Positions 1-5,177 of a DNA stretch of 15,978 nucleotides are shown here, piece by piece. Origin of the DNA: Candidatus Uhrbacteria bacterium (lineage in GTDB: Bacteria; Patescibacteriota; Patescibacteriia; 2-12-FULL-60-25); assembly GCA_009691315.1 (NCBI GenBank), contig SICT01000018.1, positions 1 through 15,978 on the forward strand. The letters are read 5' to 3'. Each line of letters begins with the position of its first letter. Position 1 is the first letter of the stretch. The notes below the pieces were generated by a model that saw only the letters and a list, made by a program, of their open reading frames with translations, was not told the origin of the DNA and ran no database searches. The translations under genes were made by a program, and so were the position numbers.

Positions 1-438
1 CAATCGTTTTTTCAATTCTTCAATCACGGCGCGTCGGATCGGTTGGAGAACCGCCTCCATATCTTCTCGCGTCAGACGCGGCTCTTTCCCCGGCTTCCCT
101 TCCAAAGCCTTGTCCAAAACAGTTCGTTTTGTTGGCTCCTCGGAATTATCTACAATCTCACGAAAAAAATTCATGATGGCACGAATTTTTCCTTTATACA
201 TCGGCATCGTCGCGGCATCTTGCAAAACAAGATCCGCTTGCAAATCCTGCATCAAAAACACGGCCTTGGCTTGCGGATCATCAAATCGTTGAATATTTTC
301 CATCACTCCATCAACATACGCGCTAATTTCTTCGTGCGTGATTGGTTCTTTTTGCTCCAATAATCGCCGCACTAATTCACGCCGCGGTGCAACCGCCTGT
401 GCGGTCTGGTCTATTTTATGCATGGAGCGTTCGGACAT
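1..438 (-). CDS. N-terminal part of a paralog of the adjacent kinase-like protein (cut by window edge)
   Basis: An open frame starts at ATG 438-436 and runs without a stop off the left edge, giving 146 residues. It begins MSERSMHKIDQ and parallels the N-terminal region of the protein encoded just upstream. Shared blocks include a basic-helix segment with 'RELV..LL', 'FDDPQAKAVFLM.DL' (neighbour: 'YDDPRQKAIFLMHDL') and 'QPIRRAVIEELKKRL' (neighbour: 'SPIRRAVVEELKRRL'). This copy has about 50 extra residues (roughly 70-120) between the second and third blocks. Only 3 bases separate it from the upstream stop codon, so the two are co-transcribed and probably translationally coupled; I see no clear SD. 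The part shown is the helical N-terminal domain. A kinase-like C-terminal domain, as in the neighbour, is expected beyond the window but not seen. Function unknown. Confidence 0.8.
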   Translation of the reverse strand, partial: MSERSMHKIDQTAQAVAPRRELVRRLLEQKEPITHEEISAYVDGVMENIQRFDDPQAKAVFLMQDLQADLVLQDAATMPMYKGKIRAIMNFFREIVDNSEEPTKRTVLDKALEGKPGKEPRLTREDMEAVLQPIRRAVIEELKKRL

Positions 439-441
439 ACA

Positions 442-1650
442 TTAAGGACGTATCGTCGGTTGCTGATCTTTCATTCGGAGGAATCTCTGAGAGCCTTTCC
501 GATTCCCCTGACGAACCACCTTTATAATGCCTTCCAGTCTTTCAATGGCTTCAACCAAATCAATCCGACCATATAAAGGCCGTTCATTAAACTGATCATA
601 ATATTTCATTCTATGAATGAGCGACGCGAGGGTTTTTTGAACAGGGATTGGAAGCTGCAACTGCAACGCTTGCAACGTCTCGAGCAGACATTGACCAAAC
701 TGATAGACCATTTCGGAGGATTCAAGTGTATAGCGCTCTCCCGAAGAAAATTCGGGTGGCATGTAGTCTCCTTCTCCGCTCATGCGCATATGAAGATCAA
801 CGCCCGCCAAATAAATTCCTTCTAGATCAAATAACACCCCTACAGTTTTTGATGTATTTTTTTCTGGATAACGAGTCACGTAGCCTAAATTATCCGGCTT
901 GATATCCTGCAAAACAAGCCCATACTCCTCCAACACTCGAGCACCTTTCATACAATCCACAATGACAGACAACGGTTGAGCAAGATCCTTCGGATCACTC
1001 TCATATCCATAAATTAAATTATGAAGATTGGATAAATTCTCTTCTTCTGGAGCGATGGTATCGGGATGCATCTCACCCAAGCCCCTTAAAGGAAGGATGT
1101 GTTCCTGGGGCAACAAAGCAATTAAGACCTTGATCGCCTGACGATGATAAAATAAATCCTCCTCCACATAATATCCCTTGTCCTTTCTCAGCAAGCTCCC
1201 ACGCCCGCTTAAATCCTTTGTCCGACGCAAAAATTGATGATCCTGCCATTTTCCTTCTTTACGAATTTGAATGGCGTCTTGAATAAACTGCCAGTCACTA
1301 TAATTGATATGACCAAGATCACGTTCTTCCGTCAAACGTCGTTTCAGCTCTTCTACAACCGCTCGTCTTATTGGCGATAAAACAGATTCAACATCCTCAG
1401 AAGTGATCTGCTCCTTATTTCCTAAAATATTTCCTATTATTAAATCGTCCTTTAAATCATGCATTAAAAAAATGGCTTTCTGTCGTGGATCATCATACTG
1501 TCTAATCATCTCGATCAATTGATTGACATATGTTCGAATGTCTTCCTGTGTCAGCGGAGACTCTTGAGACAATAGTTGATGCACTAAATCCCGTTTTGCG
1601 CCGCTCATTCCGGGTAGGCTATCCATTCTTTTCAGGTAAGCTTCTTTCAT
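442..1650 (-). CDS. Divergent Ser/Thr protein kinase-like protein
   Basis: 402 residues. Residues 1-105 form a helical domain shared with the next gene. The C-terminal half reads as a protein-kinase fold. An alpha-C/beta-4-like segment 'QAIKVLIALLPQEHILPLRGLGE' is broken at 171-193 in family terms as helix, 'HILPL' strand and 'GLGE'. A catalytic loop LQDIKPDN lies at 247-254 (Asp249, Lys251, Asn254). FDLEG at 274-278 stands where DFG is expected, keeping the Asp but losing Phe-Gly. DYMPPE (295-300) matches the APE region, 'MVYQFGQCLLETL' the alpha-F region, and NERPLYG (355-361) the conserved Arg of subdomain XI. HRD has become LQD, so this is a non-RD form. I cannot place a clear glycine loop or the beta-3 Lys, so activity is uncertain. 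It lies third in the dciA-like operon, 4 bases after the membrane-protein stop, and may act with that protein. Substrate unknown. Confidence 0.75.
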   Translation of the reverse strand: MKEAYLKRMDSLPGMSGAKRDLVHQLLSQESPLTQEDIRTYVNQLIEMIRQYDDPRQKAIFLMHDLKDDLIIGNILGNKEQITSEDVESVLSPIRRAVVEELKRRLTEERDLGHINYSDWQFIQDAIQIRKEGKWQDHQFLRRTKDLSGRGSLLRKDKGYYVEEDLFYHRQAIKVLIALLPQEHILPLRGLGEMHPDTIAPEEENLSNLHNLIYGYESDPKDLAQPLSVIVDCMKGARVLEEYGLVLQDIKPDNLGYVTRYPEKNTSKTVGVLFDLEGIYLAGVDLHMRMSGEGDYMPPEFSSGERYTLESSEMVYQFGQCLLETLQALQLQLPIPVQKTLASLIHRMKYYDQFNERPLYGRIDLVEAIERLEGIIKVVRQGNRKGSQRFLRMKDQQPTIRP

Positions 1651-1654
1651 AGCG

Positions 1655-2050
1655 TTATCTTCGACTTTCGTTCACCAATAAAAATCCATATTCAATGGCC
1701 AGCGCGATGATGACGAGCGCCAAAAAATTCCACCAAAATAAAAAACCGGTCGCCGATAAGATGAGGCTCAGTAAACCCATAACAGAAAGCATAATGCTGT
1801 GACGAAAAGCGATCTTGACTTCACGCGCCAATACCGGTTGGCGTTTACGCAAAATTATACGATACAGCAAGCCCATCGTGGTCATACTCCCGACGAGAGC
1901 CACAAACAGTGTCGTATAAAACAGAATGGCACCGACGAAGCCTGCTTCTTGTGGATCAACGGTGAATAACACAAACAACCATCCTCCCCAAGCGATCAGC
2001 GTGGCCAGGATCATGCACCAAAGAAAGGTCTTGAAATGCATGCGACCCAT
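1655..2050 (-). CDS. Small integral membrane protein with four predicted helices
   Basis: 131 residues. Four hydrophobic stretches are visible: about 7-29 (WCMILATLIAWGGWLFVLF), 36-62, 83-104 and 106-125 (FLALVIIALAIEYGFLL). A basic loop at about 66-80 (RIILRKRQPVLAREVK) lies between helices 2 and 3, which suggests that loop is cytoplasmic. There is no signal peptide cleavage site or known motif. The gene sits 3 bases downstream of the DciA-like gene and 4 bases upstream of the kinase-like gene, so it is the middle of a tight minus-strand operon. The family is unknown to me. The partner kinase-like proteins suggest a membrane-linked signalling or envelope role, but that is guesswork from position only. 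Confidence 0.75.
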   Translation of the reverse strand: MGRMHFKTFLWCMILATLIAWGGWLFVLFTVDPQEAGFVGAILFYTTLFVALVGSMTTMGLLYRIILRKRQPVLAREVKIAFRHSIMLSVMGLLSLILSATGFLFWWNFLALVIIALAIEYGFLLVNESRR

Positions 2051-2053
2051 TCA

Positions 2054-2374
2054 TCATACCACGACATGAATCTGATGCACCACTTTTGATCCCAATTCCC
2101 GATTGATTTCATTTTGGATTTGAACCGTGGCGATCTTGATTTCCTGTGCCGCGACCGGAGCCAGCGCTCGAATTTTGAGCGTTCCTGCTGAAAACGAAAT
2201 CATTACAAGATAATTCGCCTTCTCCTCCCCCCATAATCGTTGAATGACTTTTTGCGTGGTTTCCAAAACTCTCACAGCGGTAATCTGTTTCTCAATCCCG
2301 GCAGAACGAACCGCCTGAGGCAAAATTTTCCGAATCGACTGAAAAGACATAAACGATAATTTATCAATGACCAT
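2054..2374 (-). CDS. DUF721/DciA-family protein (probable replicative helicase loader)
   Basis: 106 residues. The pattern is that of DUF721/DciA: 'RLWGEEKANYLVMISFSAGTLKIRALAPVAAQEI' holds the conserved Trp near residue 48, a central beta-hairpin with G-T-L, and then an amphipathic helix ending in 'INRELGSKVVHQIHV'. DciA proteins bring the replicative helicase DnaB to DNA in bacteria that lack DnaC/DnaI, acting in the cytoplasm. The N-terminal helix 'SFQSIRKILPQAVRSAG' also fits. I take ATG 2374; an internal ATG at 2350 (MSFQS) would give a 98-residue protein and cannot be excluded. No good SD precedes either. It is first in a four-gene minus-strand operon and divergent from the orphan gene at 2533. 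Confidence 0.72.
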   Translation of the reverse strand: MVIDKLSFMSFQSIRKILPQAVRSAGIEKQITAVRVLETTQKVIQRLWGEEKANYLVMISFSAGTLKIRALAPVAAQEIKIATVQIQNEINRELGSKVVHQIHVVV

Positions 2375-2391
2375 ACATCGTTAACCACGGC

Positions 2392-2420
2392 TTGACAAAA
2401 TCCGTTTTTCATGAAAGACT
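2392..2420 (+). promoter_or_regulatory. Weak candidate promoter for the orphan gene at 2533
   Basis: A perfect -35 hexamer TTGACA (2392-2397) is followed 17 bases later by AAGACT, a poor -10 match (3 of 6). It lies in the divergent gap between the DciA-like gene and the orphan gene. Position supports it; the -10 does not. Confidence 0.3.
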
Positions 2421-2428
2421 AGGCCGTC

Positions 2429-2529
2429 AATGCTCTGCGGAGCGTTAACTCTGTCCGGGTGCACACGCGCCCGTTAGCATCTTTCTTCCCAAAGATGTTA
2501 ATAATTTAGGCAGAAACACCAGGAGGTCA
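2429..2529 (+). promoter_or_regulatory. Structured 5' leader with three hairpins and a strong SD
   Basis: Three consecutive stems can be drawn: AATGCTC/GAGCGTT (2429-2435 with 2440-2446, loop TGCG), GGGTGC/GCGCCC (2457-2462 with 2467-2472, loop ACAC), and AGCATCTTT/AAAGATGTT (2476-2484 with 2491-2499, loop CTTCCC). A near-perfect SD, AGGAGG at 2521-2526, follows six bases before the ATG at 2533. Most core genes in this window lack an SD, so the leader stands out. No riboswitch family is recognised. Confidence 0.5.
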
Positions 2530-2532
2530 ATT

Positions 2533-2976
2533 ATGGGAAATCGAGACAATGATGGGCGTCTGCTCGTGAGCATCGTCAAGGAAATCTTGCGAGAGCTCGG
2601 GATCAGCTCGCATGGTCCAAAACATCCGGAGGCATTCCGGGAGTTGATCTGGAGGACCATCTTCGCCAAGGTCCAGACGCTCAGCCCCGCGACCCTTGGT
2701 CGCATCGCCTGCCTGGGCATCGAGGGGTACAACGAGGAGACCAACCCTCTGCCCGAGCACGATGAGCAGATCATGTACACGATGTACCAAGCCCATGCCG
2801 ATATGGATGGGACACCGAATACTCTGCCTTTCCCCAAGAACGCGAGCGGACGGATCCTGGTCGAATGGGTCGCCGCGACAGCCATTCTTACCGAGATGCT
2901 GGCGCGATTCGAACGCGAAAACGAACGCGAAAACGAACGCGCGTTCCAAGAGCATAAGTACTCTCACAAGCGATAG
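2533..2976 (+). CDS. GC-rich orphan protein of unknown function
   Basis: 147 residues beginning MGNRDNDGRLL. The start is fixed by AGGAGG six bases upstream. The predicted protein is mostly helical and soluble: 'LLVSIVKEILRELG', 'AFRELIWRTIFAKVQTL' and 'GRILVEWVAATAILTEMLARFE' are amphipathic helices. It ends in a charged tail with the repeated unit ENER, encoded by a 12-bp tandem DNA repeat. There is no signal peptide, membrane helix or catalytic motif. Codon third positions are much richer in G and C than in the flanking operons, and the gene has its own leader and terminator, so it reads as an independently acquired or independently controlled cassette. An overlapping antisense frame of the same length exists, but it has no SD. 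Confidence 0.75.
   Translation: MGNRDNDGRLLVSIVKEILRELGISSHGPKHPEAFRELIWRTIFAKVQTLSPATLGRIACLGIEGYNEETNPLPEHDEQIMYTMYQAHADMDGTPNTLPFPKNASGRILVEWVAATAILTEMLARFERENERENERAFQEHKYSHKR
2911..2941 (+). repeat. 12-bp in-frame tandem repeat in the orphan gene
   Basis: The unit gaacgcgaaaac occurs twice exactly and then partially (gaacgcg). It encodes the E-R-E-N repeats of the C-terminal tail. A multiple of three keeps the frame, so copy number could vary without loss of the protein. Confidence 0.85.
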
Positions 2977-3003
2977 CTAGCTCCGCACATCCATCTTTCT
3001 CTC

Positions 3004-3032
3004 CCCGTCTAGCTTGCTAGCGGGATTTTTTT
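3004..3032 (+). terminator. Intrinsic terminator of the orphan gene at 2533
   Basis: The stem CCCG-T-CTAGC / GCTAG-CGGG has a TT loop (3004-3024) and is followed by A and seven T (3026-3032). It lies 28 bases after the stop codon. Confidence 0.85.
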
Positions 3033-3077
3033 ATCCAAAAATTATTTCACTGGCGTCCCACGTGAACAGCATCAATA
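3004..3077 (+). repeat. Direct repeat copy 1 (terminator plus downstream segment)
   Basis: From the terminator stem to 'acgtgaacagcatcaata' (3060-3077), this stretch matches 3459-3563. Shared blocks are the CCCG..CTAGC stem, the seven-T tract, 'atttcactggc' and the last 18 bases. Copy 2 differs by point changes and by a 26-bp palindrome near its middle. The two copies bracket the transposase relic. Confidence 0.75.
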
Positions 3078-3089
3078 TAATGACCTCCT

Positions 3090-3118
3090 CCCCGGGCTCC
3101 GCTTCGCTCCTCCCGGGG
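3090..3118. repeat. GC-rich hairpin beside the transposase relic
   Basis: Arms CCCCGGG (3090-3096) and CCCGGGG (3112-3118) enclose a 15-base loop. It lies about 50 bases beyond the transposase stop codon on the minus strand, where IS200/IS605 elements and REP-type units carry subterminal hairpins. Whether it is the element's right end is inference. Confidence 0.6.
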
Positions 3119-3167
3119 TTTCCAACATGGCATGAGAATCCAAAGCCCTAGCTCAACGGTTGTTTGA

Positions 3168-3302
3168 TCAAAACAACGTAGCAGTCTGGGGCTTCTCTTG
3201 TTGGCCTTGGTGCTCGATATACTTTTTTATACGTGCTTCATCAAGGCCAATGCTCGAGACGAAATATCCCACACTCCAGATGCCGTCTTTCTCGAGATAT
3301 AA
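3168..3302 (-). pseudogene. IS200/IS605-type transposase (TnpA, Y1 family), C-terminal remnant
   Basis: Reading the minus strand to a TGA at 3170-3168 gives a 44-residue open stretch. It contains 'GIWSVGYFVSSIGLDEA' followed by 'RIKKYIEHQGQQE'. This matches the C-terminal end of the IS200-type TnpA family, where a 'W(S/A).GYFV.(S/T).G' strand is followed by the helix 'I..YI..QG'. The family's HUH motif and catalytic Tyr region should lie upstream, but the frame meets a stop at once and then runs into a palindrome (3299-3342), so the first two thirds of the gene are gone. The remnant cannot be active. A plus-strand frame over the same bases is its antisense shadow. Family assignment is from pattern memory and looks firm. 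Confidence 0.8.
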
Positions 3303-3342
3303 TCAATTACCCCGCGGCAAGACCGCCGGGGTAATTGATTAT
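3299..3342. repeat. 44-bp near-perfect palindrome at the truncation point of the transposase
   Basis: Arms ATAATCAATTACCCC (3299-3313) and GGGGTAATTGATTAT (3328-3342) are exact complements, and the inner GCGG/CCGC extends the stem. It starts exactly where the transposase frame breaks. Confidence 0.8.
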
Positions 3343-3458
3343 GAGTAAATTGTCGCCATTTTTTGGCCAATAATCGAGCGCAAGCACCTGTGCATTACCG
3401 ATCTGGGCCAGATGGATTTGGTCGCGTAAAGGTAAAAGATATCTCTCCTTTTCTCCCA

Positions 3459-3488
3459 CCCGCCTAGCTCGCGAGCGGGGATTTTTTT
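3459..3488 (+). terminator. Second copy of the intrinsic terminator, without an obvious gene
   Basis: A CCCGC...GCGGG stem (3459-3479) precedes a run of seven T (3482-3488). It closely resembles the terminator at 3004-3032. No plausible plus-strand gene ends just upstream, so it is most simply an orphaned duplicate. Confidence 0.65.
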
Positions 3489-3519
3489 ATTTCAAAAACT
3501 ATTTCACTGGCTGTGCCAC

Positions 3520-3545
3520 GGTACGTCGTTCGCGAACGACGTACC
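3520..3545. repeat. Perfect 26-bp palindrome
   Basis: GGTACGTCGTTCG (3520-3532) is followed at once by its exact reverse complement (3533-3545). It is present in repeat copy 2 and absent from copy 1, as expected of an insertion. Its CGACGTAC core also occurs in the palindromic anticodon arm of the broken tRNA (3632-3649). Confidence 0.9.
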
Positions 3546-3564
3546 ACGTGAACAGCATCAATAC

Positions 3565-3595
3565 AAACACAATCCGCCTTTGGCGGATTGTGTTT
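3565..3595 (-). terminator. Hairpin downstream of the tRNA cluster, possible terminator
   Basis: A perfect 14-bp stem (AAACACAATCCGCC, 3565-3578, with 3582-3595) has a three-base loop. It begins 4 bases past the CCA end of the last tRNA unit. On the minus strand the stem ends in GTGTTTGTATT, a modest U-tract, so termination is plausible but not certain. Confidence 0.55.
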
Positions 3596-3598
3596 ACG

Positions 3599-3654
3599 TG
3601 GTGGACGGTGTAGGAGTCGAACCTACGACCCCTCCGACGTACGTCGGAGTGCTC
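3599..3654 (-). tRNA. Truncated tRNA: 3' part from D-stem to CCA, aberrant anticodon loop
   Basis: On the minus strand 3654 to 3599 reads as D-stem 3' strand GAGC, A26, an anticodon arm, variable loop GGGTC, a perfect T arm (GTAGG-TTCGACT-CCTAC), 3' acceptor strand ACCGTCC, A73 and an encoded CCA. The anticodon arm is an 18-base perfect palindrome (3632-3649): stem CTCCG/CGGAG around an eight-base loop ACGTACGT. A normal loop has seven bases with U33, so no amino acid can be assigned with confidence. The 5' half is not where it should be. Instead the inverted repeat and tRNA-Val follow, and beyond them (3768-3751 on minus) lies GGACG...CAGTTGGTT, which resembles a decayed 5' acceptor and D-loop (expected acceptor GGACGGT). 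Likely a pseudo-tRNA split by an insertion. Confidence 0.65.
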
Positions 3655-3753
3655 GTTCATTGATATGCGCGCACAAGGATTCGAACCTTGGACCTCCTCG
3701 GTGTAAACGAGGCGCTCTAACCAACTGAGCTATACGCGCACATATCAATGAAC
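3655..3753. repeat. 13-bp inverted repeat flanking the tRNA-Val gene
   Basis: GTTCATTGATATG at 3655-3667 and its exact reverse complement at 3741-3753 enclose the tRNA-Val gene. The left arm overlaps the first two bases of the tRNA 3' end as read on the plus strand. Together with the acceptor stem it would give a much longer stem than a normal tRNA precursor has. Confidence 0.85.
3666..3739 (-). tRNA. tRNA-Val (anticodon TAC)
   Basis: Cloverleaf on the minus strand: acceptor GCGCGTA pairs with TGCGCGC (one G-U), then TA, D arm GCTC-AGTTGGTTA-GAGC, anticodon arm CCTCG-TTTACAC-CGAGG, variable AGGTC, T arm CAAGG-TTCGAAT-CCTTG, discriminator A. The loop TTTACAC gives anticodon TAC, valine. CCA is not encoded (TAT follows the discriminator), unlike the neighbouring tRNA-Leu and the truncated tRNA, so a CCA-adding enzyme would be needed. 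It sits inside the inverted repeat described above. Confidence 0.95.
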
Positions 3754-3782
3754 CAACTGCCAGCGTCCCTGATTCATTTTCC

Positions 3783-3869
3783 TGGTGGGCGGAGAGGGAC
3801 TTGAACCCTCAAGACCTTGCGGTCGCTACCACCTCAAGGTAGTGCGTCTGCCAATTTCGCCATCCGCCC
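3783..3869 (-). tRNA. tRNA-Leu (anticodon GAG), CCA encoded
   Basis: The minus strand folds with acceptor GGGCGGA/TCCGCCC and anticodon stem CTACC/GGTAG around loop TTGAGGT (anticodon GAG). It has a long type-II variable arm (CGACCGCAAGGTCTT), T arm GAGGG-TTCAAGT-CCCTC, discriminator A and an encoded CCA at 3785-3783. The long variable arm and 'GGCGAAATTGGCAGACGC' D arm are typical of leucine tRNA. Confidence 0.96.
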
Positions 3870-3908
3870 GCCAGGAATATCAATCGTTGAATCGTGGGCA
3901 AAAAAATA

Positions 3909-4691
3909 TCAGACTTTCTCCTTTTCTGCAAGCAAACCACCTCGTCTACCCGTGATGATCTTGAGTTTATGCGGCACGATCGATAAACGAAAAACGAATC
4001 CATTCACCGCATGACCATCCATAAACACATCCATCGGTTCTTTCGAAATCAACTGTCCGTATTTTAAACGAATGTGTGTTTCCGCGATGGGTGATGAACC
4101 AAACAAACGATAACCATCTTCCGTCGGAGTCTGAATAACCGCCTCCAACCAACCATCCTGACCATCAGCAGACACCGCGGATTTTCCAGAAATACTCCCA
4201 AGGTTACGAATGGCGATCGCTCCTCCTCGCGTTGGAGTGACACGATATTGACCTTCGATTTCAAGAGCAGCGGTTGTCGAAGGCACCACCACTTCTGTAA
4301 AGAAATATCGGTCGTCCAACTTTCCCACATCAAACGATTCAATAAATCGCGCGGCCAAAATATCAACCGCACCAAGTCCCATAGGAATTGCAAGTAAATT
4401 TCCGATCTGCGACGGCTCCGCCAGGGGAAGATATCCAATCGTGACATCCACATCCGGTAAAAACCACATCATCTTCTCCAAGGTCTTATCGTTGCCGACA
4501 AAAACGATATTTTTTACACCTGCGCAAGCCATATCAACAATCATCTCACGGGCACTACGAAACATCGCAAGCTTCCCCACTTGACCCTGAATCCCGCGCC
4601 GTGATAATTCCGTTTCTAACACTCCCAAATCGCGTTCAAATCGGCGATCTGACAAAAAATCATCGTACAAATATCCAAACGCAGGATTCAT
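3909..4691 (-). CDS. Divergent diacylglycerol kinase-like (DAGKc/NAD-kinase fold) protein
   Basis: 260 residues. The N-terminal half follows the DAGKc layout: an alpha/beta segment, then 'NIVFVGNDKTLEKMMWFL' (61-78) where the family has 'GGDGT.NE', then 'VTIGYLPLAEPSQIGNLLAIP' (83-103) where it has 'lgiiP.GT.NDfAr.lgip', then 'FIESFDVGKLDDRYFFTEV' (116-134) like 'i.DlG.....F.N'. The C-terminal half is beta-rich, ending in 'FRLSIVPHKLKIITG', as in the family's second domain. The GGDGT motif is degenerate (VGNDKT), and the usual GT and ND of the next motif are gone, so ATP-dependent lipid kinase activity is doubtful. It follows the bactofilin gene by 5 bases, in one transcript. It may bind a nucleotide or lipid without phosphorylating it, but this is inference. 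Confidence 0.65.
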   Translation of the reverse strand: MNPAFGYLYDDFLSDRRFERDLGVLETELSRRGIQGQVGKLAMFRSAREMIVDMACAGVKNIVFVGNDKTLEKMMWFLPDVDVTIGYLPLAEPSQIGNLLAIPMGLGAVDILAARFIESFDVGKLDDRYFFTEVVVPSTTAALEIEGQYRVTPTRGGAIAIRNLGSISGKSAVSADGQDGWLEAVIQTPTEDGYRLFGSSPIAETHIRLKYGQLISKEPMDVFMDGHAVNGFVFRLSIVPHKLKIITGRRGGLLAEKEKV

Positions 4692-4696
4692 TCACG

Positions 4697-5143
4697 TTAG
4701 CTTTCGCTCAAAACCGCGGCCGTACTCCCTCGCTCACGTCGCCCAGAAACTTTAGCTTCGGATTCAACGGCAGACACTGCTTTGCTCCCTATGCTCATTC
4801 GACCGGACAAAATCGCTCCTGATTCGATCGTGATCGTTTCCGCACTCACGTCGCCGCTAATTTTAGCCGTAGATTTTACCTCTAAGTGTTTGCCCACAAT
4901 AACATTCCCTTCAATCGTCCCTGACACGAGAGCTGATCCAGCATTCACATCCGCCTTGATCTTGGCCTCTGTCCCTACGGTCAACATGCCGGCCGTAGAA
5001 AATGTTCCATGAACCGAACCTTCGATCAACACGTCACTTTGACTGGTAAATTCTCCTTCGACTTTTACGCCACGAGCAATAATCGTCGTTGCACCTTGGC
5101 CTGAGCTACTGTCATATCCAGAACCTTTGGGGGAGTTAAACAT
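4697..5143 (-). CDS. Bactofilin (polymer-forming cytoskeletal protein)
   Basis: 148 residues. After a flexible Ser/Gly-rich N-terminus (1-17), residues about 19-118 form the bactofilin (DUF583) right-handed beta-helix. It opens with 'TTIIARGVKVEGEF' and continues with repeating six-residue turns such as 'VLIEGSVHGTF', 'ALVSGTIEGNVIVGKHLEV' and 'ISGDVSAETITIESGAILSGRM'. A disordered charged tail (SEAKVSGRRERG) follows. Bactofilins self-assemble into filaments without nucleotide, often at the membrane, and take part in cell shape or wall-linked processes. It is first in an operon with the DAGK-like gene. No strong SD precedes the ATG; a promoter is proposed at 5178-5207. Confidence 0.92.
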   Translation of the reverse strand: MFNSPKGSGYDSSSGQGATTIIARGVKVEGEFTSQSDVLIEGSVHGTFSTAGMLTVGTEAKIKADVNAGSALVSGTIEGNVIVGKHLEVKSTAKISGDVSAETITIESGAILSGRMSIGSKAVSAVESEAKVSGRRERGSTAAVLSES

Positions 5144-5177
5144 AAAACGAGGAATCAGGGGATTAAAATCTGCTTAT

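Larger units (their letters stand above)
3459..3563 (+). repeat. Direct repeat copy 2, interrupted by a palindrome
   Basis: It shares the terminator stem, T-tract, 'atttcactggc' and 'acgtgaacagcatcaata' (3546-3563) with copy 1. It carries an extra block between 'gccac' and 'acgtg'. Confidence 0.75.
2981..3598. other. 618-bp gene-poor region with palindromes and a transposon relic
   Basis: I see no intact gene here. It holds two related intrinsic terminators, two copies of a direct repeat, four strong palindromes or hairpins (3090-3118, 3299-3342, 3520-3545, 3565-3595) and the 3' remnant of an IS200/IS605-type transposase on the minus strand. Short frames at 3343-3450 on either strand match nothing I recognise. 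The pattern suggests a hotspot of insertion and decay next to tRNA genes. Confidence 0.8.

Noticed and set aside
2911..2941. Possible CRISPR or minisatellite array
   Set aside because: Only two and a half 12-bp units, contiguous and in frame in a gene. There are no spacers, and no cas genes are in the window.
2527..2967. Antisense frame of 146 residues over the first orphan gene
   Set aside because: No SD or promoter on that strand, whereas the plus-strand gene has AGGAGG at ideal spacing.
3160..3348. 62-residue plus-strand frame
   Set aside because: It is the antisense of the transposase remnant, which has recognisable family residues on the minus strand.
3343..3450. Short frames on both strands between the palindrome and the second terminator
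   Set aside because: No start codon with an SD and no recognisable residues. Not counted as a gene.
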